From Heloderma charlesbogerti (taxonomy: Eukaryota; Chordata; Lepidosauria; Squamata; Helodermatidae), in NCBI GenBank assembly GCA_026122225.1, contig JANEZZ010000407.1, forward strand, positions 372,001-436,000: a stretch of DNA of 64,000 nt. Direction: 5' to 3'. Of the stretch, positions 1 through 12,027 are shown one piece after another. How positions within the stretch are numbered: position 1 is the stretch's first letter; every line of letters begins with the position of its first letter. The position numbers and the translations under genes were made by a program. The notes below the pieces were generated by a model that saw only the letters and a list, made by a program, of their open reading frames with translations, was not told where the DNA came from and searched no databases.

Positions 1-1700
1 TACTGGACAAAGAATAGTCCTCTGCCTGAAGGGCTCTCAGGGACAGTCCTCTGTCTGAAGGCGTCCTCTGCTTGAAGAGCAGTCTGGCCAAAACCCCTCT
101 GGCCTGGAACTGCTTTGTTTTACCTCTCTGTCCCATGGCCCGCGCCAGCGGGGCTCAGCAGTGGAAACCAGCATCCTTCTTAGCCACAGAGCAAGTTGGC
201 TGTTTTGAAGGATTTTCCTTTGCAGTCATGATAAATAGAGCAAACGTCGCCATCCGTGTGCAGCTGCTGTGGAAATGTTTGCTCATGGATGGCACAGCCA
301 GCTTTGCTCTGATTTCGGAGACTGCAGAAGCAGAAGCTCTTTCCTTTTCTGGTTCAGCATTTGCCTTGGTGCACGACAAGAGGGAATCTTCCTTCGGAGG
401 CTGGGGAGCCATGGCCGGGACAGGCCGGGTGGCCTCCCTGGGAGCAGATTTCCTGGCTCTGCTGGAGCAGCAGCGACTCAAGGCCCCAGCTCTCTTTGGG
501 GGCTTCTCCACAGGGTCAGGAGACCCCAGGCGCACTGAAGCCTTCACACAGCACTCTCCTGCATTTCTGTGGAGGGGTGCACATGTCAAGGATTTAGCCA
601 GATTTGCCACGGGGGGGGGGATGTTCCACCTGCAGTGAGAATAAGGTGACAGATGGGGGAGGAAAAATCCAAAATCCAGTTAGGCAAATAACTGATGGAG
701 AAGCTTCCCTGCTGCGGCTTCTACATCACAACCCTGGATAAGGAGCTTGGGAAACGGTGCCATGATCATTTCCTTAGGCCCAGCCACGGGGACTTCGGTC
801 GTTCGGGCAGAGGCTGTAGTGCAGTGTTAGCATCGCTGCTATGCACACAGAAGCCTCCCCACTACCCCCCCGCATGGCAGCCTCCATTAAAAGGGGTCTA
901 ATCACAGAGGCAGGCTGTGCGTGGCCTCTCCACCCAAGAGCTGCCGGGGGAGGGGGGGCTGCCACGTGGAGAGATGGGCCTGGGCTCAGGAGCCAAAGGC
1001 CTGATTCTGTGAGAGGAGTTGCTGCTTGTGCCCATAATGCCTCCCTCCCCCCACCCAGGGCAGCGCCAGAATGTGCCTGCTCCTCCTCCTCCTGGGTAAG
1101 CTGAAGCAGGAGAGCCAGAGGAGTGTGTGTGTGTGTGGGGGGTCAGGCCTGTGTCCCCCTTGTGCCCAGCCAGCTGTCCCTCAAAGTACCCAGGCTGCTG
1201 CCTGCTGTTCTGCCTGGGAGTAGGCAGGACCATTGGGGGGGCGGGGGGCTCTCCTCCCGCTGAGGCTGTGTGCGGAGTGGCTGCAGCACATCCAGCTCTT
1301 GGATGAGCTGGGGCAGCCTCTCCTTGCCCTCAGGTTGCCCTCCTTTTGCCCGGGGAGGGGATGCTCACCTCTCCACTGCTGCATCCCCCTCCAGCAGGCC
1401 CAGGACCCAGCACACCGGCCTGAGAGTGGTTCTTCTCTGTGGGAGGAGTGTCTTTGCAGCGGTGCCAGAACTTCACCCTGGGCCACGAGTCAGGTGGGGC
1501 AAAGCTGTTGGGAGGCTTCCAGCGGGTGGTTGGCCAGTGAAGCCCAGCCCGGAGCAGGAAGGCGCCTTCCTTCACATATTCCATGGCTAACAAAAGGCTC
1601 TGGACACCAACCTGTGTCTGAAGAAACGCATGACGGAAGCGCAGCCCTGCGGGGCGGGCGGTGGCTGAGCTACACATCCTTAGGAAATAACTAAGCTTGA
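1..1700. other. Unassigned sequence, no gene recognised
   Basis: GC-moderate DNA with a near-duplicated opening phrase (ctctgcctgaagg / ctctgtctgaagg), a short TG run near 1,122 and several G-runs. Open frames here are short, overlap on both strands and show no family signature or convincing splice sites. I see no gene and no classifiable repeat. Confidence 0.5.
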
Positions 1701-2143
1701 ATCATAGAATAGTAGGTTGGAAGGGGCCTACAAGACCATCGAGTCCAACCCCCTGCTCAATGCAGGAATCCAAGTCAGAGCATCCCTGACAGATGGCTGT
1801 CCAGCCTTGTCTTGAAGGCCTCCAGTGTGGGAGAGCCCACCACCTCCCCAGGTCATTGGTTCCATTGTCGTATTGCTCTAACAGTCAGGAAGTTTTTCCT
1901 GATGTTCAGCCGGAATCTGGCTTCCTGTCACTTGAGCCCATTATTCCATGTCCTGCACTCTGGGATGACCGAGAAGAAATCCTGGCCTTCCTCTCGGTGA
2001 CAACCTTTCAAGTACTTGAAGAGTGCTATCCTATCTCTCCTCAGTCTTCTCTTTTCCAGGCTAAACATGCCCAGTTCTTTCAGTCTCTCTTCATAGGGCT
2101 TTGTTTCCAGTCCGCTGATCATCTTCGTTGCCCTCCTCTGAAC
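1701..2143 (-). mobile_element. CR1 LINE 3' fragment (antisense)
   Basis: The left end has the CR1 3' terminus in reverse complement (atcatagaatagtagg, then the 'catcgagtccaacccc' block). The sequence continues through the C-terminal part of ORF2 and stops at 2,143, within the region coding for the conserved [10 protein letters not shown] stretch. It is 5'-truncated, as is usual for CR1, and has no complete frame. Confidence 0.9.
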
Positions 2144-3009
2144 AAGCCTCGGGAAGGGAGGCTGCTGGGGCTGCCTTCCGCGGCTGCTCCACAGCTCTCA
2201 CTCCAGGCCTGCCTTGCCTGGGTGCTCTGGCTCTGCTTTGGGTCAGTGGGAGCATCCAAGCACAGAGCGGCTGAGCAGGAGGGGGCTCCCTGAAGGCCGG
2301 AGGAGGACAAGGACGTCCCCCTTTCCCCATTGCCTTCCACACACCGGGAACATGCCAAGCGCAAAGGGATCTCCAGCTCAGATCACAGAAGACACGCACA
2401 CACCGCTTGCACGCACGCACACGGGAGGGGGGGCGTGTGGAGCTGAACGGGGGCTGGCTTGCTGCTCCTTGCCAGCTGCCGCTGTGGCAGCTGCGATGCC
2501 TGCAAGTGGGAAGGAGCTATCCAAGTTCTGAAACCCACCCCCCCAAATAGGTTCAGCACCTTGGAGAGCTCCTCTGGAGTTCTGTTTGGTTCTGACTGAA
2601 ACCCAGAATGGATTCACAGCCCCACCAAAATAGGAACTGCCAGCCTCCACTGCCTTGTACTGCAGCAAATCCTGGCAGGCCACAAGGGAGTGGATGGTCC
2701 TCCAGCCAGCCCGTGGCCTGCTTTAGTATGCCCGGGACAAAGAGGCTGGAGACAGAGGGCTGGCTCTGGACCTGCTCCTGTCAGCTCAAGCCCTGCAAAG
2801 TCTGATCCATGTTGAGAGTATTTTTGGCAACCTACATTGATTTTAGAGTCTCCATGAGGATATTTAGCATGCCTCGTTCCTTTAGCATGTCCTGCTACTC
2901 TCCCACTACCCAGATAGACAGAGAGCGTGTGCTACTGCTGCAATTCCTGCATATGATCAATGGCATCTCAGTCACCTACCATTGTCTATTGTCCTCTCCC
3001 CTGAATAGA
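2144..3009. other. Unassigned sequence
   Basis: No recognisable gene. It contains alternating CA/CG-rich stretches near 2,395-2,430 and a short AT-richer segment at 2,810-3,000 before the next CR1 begins. Nothing here could be assigned to a repeat family by eye. Confidence 0.4.
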
Positions 3010-4360
3010 AAATCAGGACCAGATGAACTGCATCCTAGAGGAATAAAGGAACTGGCAGAAGAACTCTCAGAACCGCTGTCTATTCTCTTTGAGAAATCAT
3101 GGAGGACGGGGGAAGTGCCAGATGATTGCAGGAGGGCTAACGTTGTCCCTATCTTCAAAAAGGGCAAAAAGGAGGAACCTGGGAACTACAGACCAGTCAG
3201 TCTGACATCAATCCCTGGGAAAATTCTGGAGCAGATGATAAAGCAATCCATCTGGAAGCACCTTGAAAACAATGCTGTGATTACTCGAAGCCAACATGGA
3301 TTTGTCAAAAACAAGTCCTGCCAGACAAATCTGATCTCATTTTTGATCAAGTAACCTCCCTTGTAGATCGTGGGAATGCTGTAAACATCATATACCTTGA
3401 CTTCAGCAAAACTTTCGACAAAGTGCCCCATGATCTCCTGATGAGCAATCTAGCTCAAAGTGGGCTAGATGAAACAACGATCCGGTGGATCCACAGTTGG
3501 CTACAGAATCGGACTCAAAGAGTGCTTATCAATGGGACCTTCTCAAACTGGGGAGAGGTAACGAGTGGGGTACCGCAGGGCTCAGTCCTGTGCCCAGTGC
3601 TCTTCACATTTGTATTAATGACTTGGAGGAGGAGGTGCAGGGAATGCTGATCAAATTTGCAGATGACACAAAATTTGGTGGGATAGCTAATACTTTGGAA
3701 GACTATCCATCTGGATAGGCTGGAGCACTGGGCAGAAAACAGCAGAATGACATTTAATAGCGATACATGCCAAGTTCTGCACCTAGGACAAAGAAACCAA
3801 ACGCACAGTTACAAGATGGGGGACACATGGCTCAACCACACTACAAGCGAGAAAGATCTTGGAATTGTTGTCGATCACAAGCTGAATATGAGCCAACAAT
3901 GTGATGTGGCTGCAGAAAAGGCTAATGCTCTTTTGGGCTGCATTCATAGAAGCATCGCTTCCAAATCCCAGGAAGTAGTAGTTCCCCTCTACTCAGCACT
4001 GGTTAGGCCTCATCTGGAGTACTGTGTCCAGTTCTGGGCACCACACTTTCAGAAGGATGCAGACAAATTGGAGAAGGTTCAGAGGAGGGCAACAAAGACG
4101 ATCAGGGGACTGGAACCAAAGCCCTATGAAGAGAGACTGAAAGAACTGGGCATGTTTAGCCTGGAGAAGAGAAGACTGAGGGGAGATAGGATAGCGCTCT
4201 TCAAGTACTTGAAAGGTTGTCACAGAGAGATCTCTTCTCGATCATCCCAGACTGCAGGACATGGAATAATGGGCTCAAGTTCCAGGAAGCCAGATTCCGG
4301 CTGAACATCAGGAAAAACTTCCTGACTGTTGGAGCAATATGACAATGGAACCAATTACCT
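3010..4360 (+). mobile_element. CR1 LINE fragment with RT domain
   Basis: The sense copy starts inside the reverse transcriptase region (PDELHP, then [21 protein letters not shown]). It runs through the VPQGSV motif and the FADDTK catalytic motif near 3,656 to the C-terminal CR1 region. The frame is broken by stops, by a deletion near 3,703 and by another near 4,229. The normal 3' tail is missing: at about 4,360 the copy jumps straight into a second internal CR1 piece. Confidence 0.92.
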
Positions 4361-4592
4361 GATCTCATTTTTGGATCACGTAACCTCCCTTGTAGACTGT
4401 GGGAATGCTATGGACATCATATACCTCGACTTCAGCAAAGCTTTCAACAAAGTGCCCCATGATATCCTGATGAGCAAACTAGCTCAAAGTGGGCTAGATG
4501 AAACAACGATCCGGTGGATCCACAGTTGGCTACAGAATCGGACTCAAAGAGTGCTTATCAGTGGGATCTTCTCCAGCTGGGGAGAGGGAATG
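4361..4592 (+). mobile_element. CR1 LINE internal RT fragment
   Basis: A short sense piece from the middle of the RT domain (DIIYLDFSKAF ... [13 protein letters not shown] ... [12 protein letters not shown]). It matches 3,340-3,560 almost base for base. It abuts the preceding copy with no spacer, and the only shared bases at the junction are 'ct'. Confidence 0.88.
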
Positions 4593-4599
4593 AGCCAAA

Positions 4600-5318
4600 C
4601 ATAGCCAAAGAAGACATCAGCTTTCACCTTCCTGACACCATCCTTATGTGTTCTGGCTACTCTGTTGTACTCACCATTCCATCTCCTGTACATGCCACTT
4701 TGAAGCTGTACTGCCCTTATACAATTCCATGGTGCAACCACACTTGGAGTACTGTGCACAGCTCTGGTCACTGCACCTAAAAAAGGGGATACTGTAGAGC
4801 TGGAAAAAGTGCAGAAAAGGGCAACTAAAATAATCAAGGGGCTGGGGCATCTCCCTTACGAGGAAGATTCCAAGAGCTGGGACTGCTTAGCTTAGAAAAT
4901 GGTGAGTACCAGCAGACATGATAGAGGTGTACAAAATTATGCATGGTGTGGGTGGGGGGAAGTTTTTTCTCCCTCATAATACTAGAACCCAAAGGGGCCA
5001 CCTAATGGGAGATTCGGGACAGATCAAAGGAAGGACTTCTTCACACATGCAAAGTTAACTTACGGAGTTTGCTACCGCAAGATGTTGTCATGGCCACCAG
5101 TCTGGATGGCTTTAAAGGGGATTAGACAAATTCATGGAGAAAAAGGCTATCAATGGCTGCTAGTCAGAATGGCTACATGTCAGAGGCAGGATGCCTCTGA
5201 ATCCCAGTTGCTGGGGAACATAAGTGGGAGAGTGCTGTGGTGCTCATGTCCTACTTGGGGCTTTTCCACTGGTGGCTGGTTGGCCACTGTGCGAAGAGAA
5301 TGCTGGCTGAGATGAACC
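4600..5318 (+). mobile_element. Second-lineage CR1-like LINE fragment
   Basis: The 4,690-5,318 part encodes, in sense and with many stops, a degenerate CR1-type C-terminus (…EKVQKRATKIIKGL-like, then '[13 protein letters not shown]'-like) and the tail block 'tctgaatcccagttgctggggaac'. The first roughly 90 bp (4,604-4,690) match a CR1 RT-linker region in the opposite orientation, so this is a mosaic. It is clearly older than the ATTCTATG-tailed CR1 copies. Confidence 0.7.
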
Positions 5319-6164
5319 CTCCGGCATCAGGGCTCCTCTTGTGTTCCTACCCCCAGTCCTTGAGCAGCTCGTCCAGAAGGACCTCTGTTGCTGCATCCAA
5401 GTACCGGGCTTCTTGCTTTGGCCCCACAAACACAAGCTTTGCTGCTGCCCACTGAGGCCACGCAGAGCCCACAGCACCTGCTGTGTGAGGCTGCAAAGGC
5501 ACGGGGCTGGGGCTAGCCCTGAGCCCCTGAGCTTCCACGGGCCCTTTGCATCGCAAAGCCATGCCAGCCATTTCTCCGCTCTCTGCCGCAGCAGGCCACG
5601 TACAAATGCCAGGCTTTCCCAGCAGCTGCTACGGAGATCTTCACGCCCAGGACCTGCCGGAAAAGGCTAGGCTTGCTGATTCCTTGGGCTGAGGCACTTG
5701 AACGTGACTAGTTCCATGGGCTTGACAGCCCACAGGACAGGTGGAACTGAGAAGCTGTCTTGTGGCTCAGGAAGCACAGCGGTGGCGTGCCCCTGTCCAG
5801 CGGCACGCACAGCGGTGTCTCCCCAGTCCTGGCTGTATGTTGGCTTTACCCTCCCCTGCTCGCTAGGTGACACGCTCTCTTTCCTGCATGACGTCATCAC
5901 CTTTCATTAGAGCACCTGCCCCACATCAAGTCCACACGCTGCCTGTCCCGCACCCCACTCTGGCTCTGCCACATGCAGCATGAGCTCGTCTCTCGATGGG
6001 CCAGCAGCCAGCACTGCGGGTGCCCTTCGCCCTGGTGCAAGGAGGGAAAGGAGGCTGCAAGCCCCGTTCCCCAGGGGCAGACCTTGGCTCTGCGTGGAAC
6101 TGGGGCATCGCACTGTGTGGGGAGATGGGCTGTGCACCCTCAGAAGCATCCCAGTCAGGCCTCA
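5319..6164. other. Unassigned GC-rich sequence
   Basis: Open frames exist on both strands, but none resembles a known family and none has supporting splice sites. No repeat is recognised. Confidence 0.4.
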
Positions 6165-7030
6165 GGCCTGGTTATGGGGCGGAAACAGCCTTGGTCGCCC
6201 TGGTTGATGACTTGCACAGGGGCATGGACGGGGGGAGTGCTACCCTGTTGGTTCTTCTGGACCTCTCAGCAGCTTTCAATACCATTGACCATGGTATCCT
6301 TCTGGATCATTTATCTGGATTGGGCTTAGGAGTCATGGTTTTAAAGTGGTTCCAGTCCTTTCTGGAGGAGTGGTCTCAGAAGATGGTGCTGGGGGACTTC
6401 TGTTCCACCCCATGGCCATTAGCTTGTGGGGTGCCACAAGGCTCTATCTTCTTCCCCAGGCTTTTTAACATCCACATGAAACTGCGGGGGGGGGGGGAGT
6501 CATCAGGAGGTTTGGTCTGAAATGTCATCAGTATGTGGATGATACTCAGCTCTACCTCTTGTTTCCATCTGCACATCCCAGGGAGGCTGTGGAACTCTTG
6601 AACCAGCGTCTGGAGGCTGTTTTGGGATGGATGAGGCCGAACAAGCTGAAACTTAATCCAGGCAAGACGGAGGTACTGTGGGTTGGGAAACCAACTACTT
6701 CGGATGGAGGTTTACAACTGGCCTTAGATGGGGCTGCACTCCCCCTGAAAGACAAAAGTGCACAGTTTGGGAGTCCTCCTGGACTCTGAGCTAACTGTGG
6801 AAGCCCAGATAGCTGCAGTGTCCAGGAGTGCTTTTTATGAACTTAGGCTGGTACACCAACTGCGGCCCTATCTGGAAAGAATGGACCTTGCCTCAGTTAT
6901 TCATGCACTAGTCACATCCAGGCTAGACTACTGTAATGCGCTATATGTGGGGCTGCCTTTGAAGACAGTTCAGAAACTCCAGCTTGTGCAGAATGCAGCC
7001 ACCCGAGTATTGGTGGGGGCGAGGCGATTC
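6165..7030 (+). mobile_element. L2-type LINE, 5' part of an interrupted copy
   Basis: The translation reads as an L2 reverse transcriptase: LLVLLDLSAAFNTIDHGILL, then CGVPQGS, then YVDDTQLYL near 6,532, and finally the LDYCNALYVGLP region. There are frameshifts between these blocks (for example at the G-run near 6,490). The copy is split at 7,030 by an antisense CR1 and resumes at 7,917. Confidence 0.88.
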
Positions 7031-7912
7031 ACAGAATAGTAGCGGTGGAAGGGGCCTACGAGGCCATCGAGTCCAACCCCCTGCTCAATGCAGGAATCCA
7101 AGTCAGAGCATCCCTGAACAACTCCAGTGCAGGATTGCCCCCCACCTCCCTAGGGAATTGGTTCCATTGTCGTATTGCTCTAACAGTCAGGAAGTTTTTC
7201 CTGATGTTCAGCCAGAATCTGGCTTCCTGGAACTTGAGCCCATGATTCCGTGTCCTGCACTCTGGGGTGATCAAGAAGAGATGCTGGCCTTCCTCTCTGG
7301 GACAACCTTTCAAGTACTTGAAGAGCGCTGTCATATCTCCCCTCAGTCTTCTCTTCTCAAGGCTAAACATGCCCAGTTCTTTCAGTCCCTCCTCATAGGG
7401 CTTTGTTTCCAGTCCCCTGATCATCTCTGCTGCTCTCCTCTGAACGCTCTCCAGTTTGTCTGCATCCTTCTGAAAGTGTGGTGCCCAGAACTGGACACAG
7501 CACTCCAGATGAGGCCTTACCAGTGCTGAGGAGAGGGGAACTAGTGCTTCCCAGGATTTGGAAGCTATGCTTCTATGAATGCAGCCCAAAAGAGCATTTG
7601 CCTTTTTGGCAGCCACATCACATTGTTGGCTCATATTCAGCTTGAGATCGACAACAATCCCAAGATCCTTCTCGCTTAGTAGTGCTGTTGAGCCACGTAT
7701 CCCCCATCTTGTAACAGTGCATTTGGTTTCTTTTTCCTAGGTGCAGAACTTGGCATTGGTCCCTATTCAATGGCATTCTGTTGTTTTCTGCCCAGCGCTC
7801 CAGTCCATGCAGATCACTTTGAATTTTGTTTCTGTCTTCCAAAGTAGCAGCTATCCCGCCCAATTTTGTGTCATCCGCAAACCTGATCAGCATTCCCTGC
7901 ACCTCTTCTTAT
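7031..7912 (-). mobile_element. CR1 LINE inserted into L2
   Basis: An antisense CR1 3' portion, from the terminal tail (acagaatagtagcgg) back to the [10 protein letters not shown] motif near 7,870. The bases 'attc' occur just before it (7,027-7,030) and at its far end (7,913-7,916), which fits a short target duplication. The flanking L2 is continuous once this block is removed, so this CR1 is the younger element. Confidence 0.9.
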
Positions 7913-7916
7913 ATTC

Positions 7917-8420
7917 GATCATATAATACCTATACTGTGCCAGCTGCACTGGTTACCAGTGTGTTTCCGAGCCCAATTCAAAGTGCTGTTTTTGACCTTT
8001 AAAACCTTAAGTGGTGTGGGACCAGATTACTTGAAGGACTGCCTTCACGCATATCAGCCTGCCCACACTTTAAGATCAGCAAGAGAGGCCCTTCTCATTT
8101 GCCCACCTGTGAGGGCTGTCTCCGCAGTAGCCCCACACCCCAGAATGGAACAAGCTGCCATTGGAGGTCTGCCATGCTCCATCATTGCAGACTTTTAAGA
8201 AGGCCTTGAAAACATATTTTACCTTGGCCTTCTCTTGATATGACTGCTACTGTTGCTGCTGTTAACATAGTCGTTGGTTTTATTGTTGTTTGTAATTATT
8301 TTAATGTTTTAAATACTTTTAACACTGTTTTATGTATTTTATTGTTGTAAGCCACCTTGGGAGGCCTTCTGCCTTGAAAGGCAGCCAAGAAATATTTTAA
8401 ATAAATAAAAATAAAATAAG
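7917..8420 (+). mobile_element. L2-type LINE, 3' part of the interrupted copy
   Basis: It continues the copy left at 7,030: 'gatcatataatacctatactgtgcc', then FRAQFKVLFLTFKTL and YLKDCL. It ends with the L2 3' untranslated block (ttgttgtaagccaccttggg) and an A-rich tail of TAAA units at 8,398-8,420. Confidence 0.88.
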
Positions 8421-8819
8421 CATGGATGCAAATGTGCTGGCAGGGAGAGCTCTTTTAAAGACATAAAGAAGTCCTGGCGCCTGAGTAGCGCTGCGGTCAG
8501 GGCAGGACTTGCGGGCTGCTGCCAAGACCCTGCTCAGCAGACTAAGCAGGAGGGCCTCATGGGCAGGGGGGCTGGCAAGTCTTGCTGCGGAGGGAGTGAG
8601 GAAAGATGGCTGGGGATGCAAGTCCACGAAGTCCAGAGTCTAGAATTACCCGACTTTCCAGAACCAGATGCAGACTCAAGGTGGTGGTGGTCGGTACGTT
8701 TCCCAGTTTGCAATGTGATTCGTCAAATGTGCATGAAAAATTCATGGACGGGAGAAAATGCATACAAGTGAAAAATGCGCACAGAAATGCAGACATTTCA
8801 GAAACTGTACATCGGAATG
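8421..8819. other. Sequence flanking CpG island 1
   Basis: No gene or repeat is recognised. GC content rises sharply at about 8,815. Confidence 0.4.
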
Positions 8820-10060
8820 CGCCCGAATTGCGGGGCGGGGGCGGCGGGAGGCCAGCGGATGCGGACCCCGGGCGAGGAGGCGCTTTTGCGGCGGAAATCA
8901 CAGCACCCGGACGAGTCGGAGCCCGGCGGGCCGCACGGACCCCTCGGCGCTGAGCCTGCAGGCGGAGGGCGCCGCTGCGCCACGGGCCCCGCCCGGCAAG
9001 CGCGGCGGGAAGACGGCGCGCCCCGCGCCGGCGCACCTCGGCGCGCCTCCCGCCCCCGCCCGGGACGCAAGCCAGCGGGACGCTGCCCGGCCCTCGCCCC
9101 GGGGGAGCGGCGCCGAGCGCCTGGCCCCGCCCCCTGCCTGGCCGCCCGCGGGAGGGAGGGAGGGACGGAGCGCCCGCCAGCGAGGCCGGCCGGCAGCGGG
9201 GCAGCGCCGCGGCACGAGGCGCCGGGCGCTGCGAGGGCGCGGAGCGAGCGGGGCGCGTCCGCCGTGGGAAGAGGAGGCCGAGGGCGGCAGGGCGGCGCTC
9301 CGCGGGCCCTCGGGGGCTGGCGCGGCGAGGAGGGCCGCCGCCTCCTCGCCGCCGGCCCGGCGCGCCGCACCCGCGATCGTGGGCGCAGCGCCAGGCGCCA
9401 GAGCCCGGCGGAGCATCGCAGCCCCGCGCGAGCCGCGCGGCCGCGGGCCAGCTGCCGGAGGCGGGGCGCTCCCGCGCTGGCGGCGCTCAAGGCGAGGCCG
9501 GACACCGCCTGCCGGGGCGCTCCGCCTTGCGCTCCTGCGCCGAGCAGCGGCTGGGCTCGCCGGCCCGCTCCGGCCCTGCGCTTCGCGGCGCTGTGCTGCA
9601 AGAGCAGGCGCAACAGCGCCGAGTCCCCCGGCGCCGCCCCGTCTCGGGAGGCGCGCGGGCCCGGGCGCCACCCGGCCCCGGTGTTTCGAGCTCCGGCAGC
9701 GGCCGCGGATCCCGGGGCCCACAGAGCTCCTCCCCCGCCGCGGAGCGGCACAGGCTCCCCGGGAAGGGCGCGCCCCGCTTCGAGCACGGGCACCCCGGGC
9801 GGACGGCGGGTCTCCCCCTCGGAGGCCGGCGGGAAGGCGGCTTCCAAGGGCCGCCACGTAGAGCCAGGGGAGGCCTGCCGGGCCCCGCCACTCCCCGGCC
9901 CTGGATGCCGCCGCTTGCGCCGCGGAGAGGCCGCTGCGCAGGGGAAGCCGGCCGGGCAGCCGCCTCAGCGGGAAGGGGGCTCCCCGGGCAACGCGAGGGG
10001 TGCCGGCTCAGGGGCCGCGCCGCCACCCCGTCGTCTTGGGGGCGTCTCTGGGGCTGGGGG
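8820..10060. promoter_or_regulatory. CpG island 1 (orphan)
   Basis: About 1.2 kb with extreme GC content and undepleted CpG (runs such as gccgcggcccggcgcgcc), bounded on both sides by ordinary DNA. Long frames stay open on both strands only because stop codons are rare in such DNA. No recognisable coding exon or strong splice donor was found. It lies beyond the 3' end of BDH1. In the human order, as I recall it, the next gene on that side is DLG1, transcribed in the same direction, so this may be that gene's non-coding first exon and promoter. That link is inference. Confidence 0.7.
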
Positions 10061-11557
10061 CCTCACAGTGCCCTCGCTGGGCCTGGCAGTGCGGGGGCCC
10101 GGGTGGGGCTCCGGGAAGCGGCTGACGGGCAACCCCTGCCCCACTCTTGGGCCCCCAGCGCTGCCCCTCCCCTGCCTGGCAAGAGGAACCCTCGCCTCCC
10201 CAGCTTCTTTTATGCGCACCCCAAGAACGCCTCTGCTGCTCACACGCGCCTCACACTCCCCTCTCGTGGGCAGCTTTGGTTTCCGCAGCAGGGAAGAGAC
10301 ATGCAGGAGCCAGGCAGCTTCGTCACCGTCATTTAATGTTAATCGAGCCGGAGGACGTTGGATCAGACTCTTCCACGCGCTGGCTTGTTGCAGGAGCGCA
10401 ACACCCCCTCACCTCCCTCCCTGTCACCTCCACAAATACCTCTACGAGCTTCCAGTGGTGGTGGTGTTTGCCCCGAAGCACCACAAAAATATCTCTGAGC
10501 GGCTGCTTGGCACAAAAGAACGTCCATCAACAGAACCTGTTGCAGAGGGTCTGCTGCCCCTCCTTGCCGGGGATCTCCTCCCCAGGGCCCCAAACAAGAT
10601 CTCAGGGGGAAGACGGACTACGTTTCAGGCCTGCGCTCCTCCAATGCGTGTTACTAATTCCTGGCCATGAAGGGCTTGGCACTGGACCAGACCCAGCAGG
10701 CTGGAGGGTGGGCCTCTGCAGTCCCCAGCGAGAAAGGGATGTGCCCCCCGTCCCCTCTAGAAGCGTGTGGCCGCCGCCCTCCCCTCCCACTGAGCCGCCA
10801 CCGCCAGTCCTCCGTCCCAGGGACTCTCGTGCAAAAGGATCCCGCTTGGAGCCATCGAGCTGGATGGCCAGGCAGCGGGGCCTGTGCCGCATCCTCCCCC
10901 GCAGGAGCATGCTGCTCGCAGGCACGGCCGCGGGGGGAGGAGCCGGGACTCGGCTGCTCCTGCAGGGAGAGCCACCACGGCAGCCCCCGGTCCACGGGCT
11001 CTCCACAGGGAGTGTGCAAAGGCGGGCGCAGCCAGGATGCTGCCCTCCGGGGGGGCCCTGTCATTCAGGCCCCCCCGAACGGACGCGGGTGGATCACCAC
11101 CCCGCCAAAGGAGGGAGGTCTGGGCTTCGGAGTGCTGCGTGCAGGAGCTGCCAGTGCCCTGGGCTGCCCTGGCGCTGTGGCTGCAGGAGCCGGGGGGGGG
11201 GTCCCAGTAACGGTCTTCCGAAGGACGGGATTCCAGACGCCCCCATCTTCAGAGCAACTGCTAAGGCAGCCAAGGCTTGGCCTTAACAGCTGGGATGAAG
11301 AGCGGGACGTGGGGACTGCTGAAATAAATAGTGCCGGGTCCCTCTGAGATACACCACGCAGTCCAGCTCATGGGACACACCATGCATGGAGGGTTGGAAT
11401 TCTGCTCAAAGGCTTAAATTTACAACAACAGTTTAGGCCTAAAATACAGTACTTTGAAATGAACTATCCAAGCAACTACGGGGAAATTTGTACAGCATGA
11501 CCTTTAAAGTGAGTTTCCCTCCCAGGCTATGGCCACGGGTGGCGAGAGGAGCCCCCC
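10061..11557 (-). other. Probable BDH1 3' untranslated / downstream region
   Basis: This stretch follows the BDH1 stop codon on the minus strand and shows no repeat or coding match. No canonical AATAAA is seen on the minus strand. The best candidate is the variant ATTAAA at 10,337-10,332, about 1.2 kb after the stop. Where the transcript actually ends is not decided by sequence. Confidence 0.35.
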
Positions 11558-12027
11558 TCAATAAATGTAGAGGCGGTCCGAAATGGCGGCCGGCATGTGG
11601 GTCATGACCTGCATGCGCAGCCACCAGTAGTAGTCCATGGGGTGGTAGCGGGTGTAGGGTGTGGTGGAGGTCAGGGCGTGCGCAATGCTGTCGATGACGG
11701 GGGACGTGTCTGACGAGCCACTGCCACAGTACGACTCCATCTTGGCAATCTGCTCGTCGAAGTACTTCCGTCCGTAGTCGCGGCGCACGATTTCGGGCAG
11801 CTCGTCCCACATCTTGTCAGCGATGGCCTGGATCCGCTCGGGGCTGTATAGGCTGGTGCCGGCGATGAAGTTGCCGGGCTCCACGATGCAGACCTTGACG
11901 TCGTGCGGGCGCATCTCGTAGCGCAGGCAGTCGGAGAAGGCCTCCACCCCAAACTTGGTGATGCAGTAGGGCGAGCGGGCGGGGTTGGCCATGCGGCCCA
12001 TCATGCTGCTGATGTTGACGACGCGGC
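11558..12027 (-). CDS. BDH1: BDH1 terminal coding exon (catalytic and C-terminal domain)
   Basis: 470 bp including the stop, acceptor ctgcccag. It encodes [12 protein letters not shown], the SPYCITK active site, the VEPGNF loop and the conserved C-terminus [18 protein letters not shown]. The protein ends in DRLYIY. Confidence 0.97.

Noticed and set aside
8775..10670. 631-codon open frame on the plus strand
   Set aside because: It spans a CpG island where stop codons are rare. Long frames are open on both strands, residues are mostly Arg, Ala, Pro and Gly, and no domain is visible.
10147..11286. 379-codon plus-strand frame opposite the BDH1 3' region
   Set aside because: No family signature, GC-rich composition, overlapping frames on the other strand.
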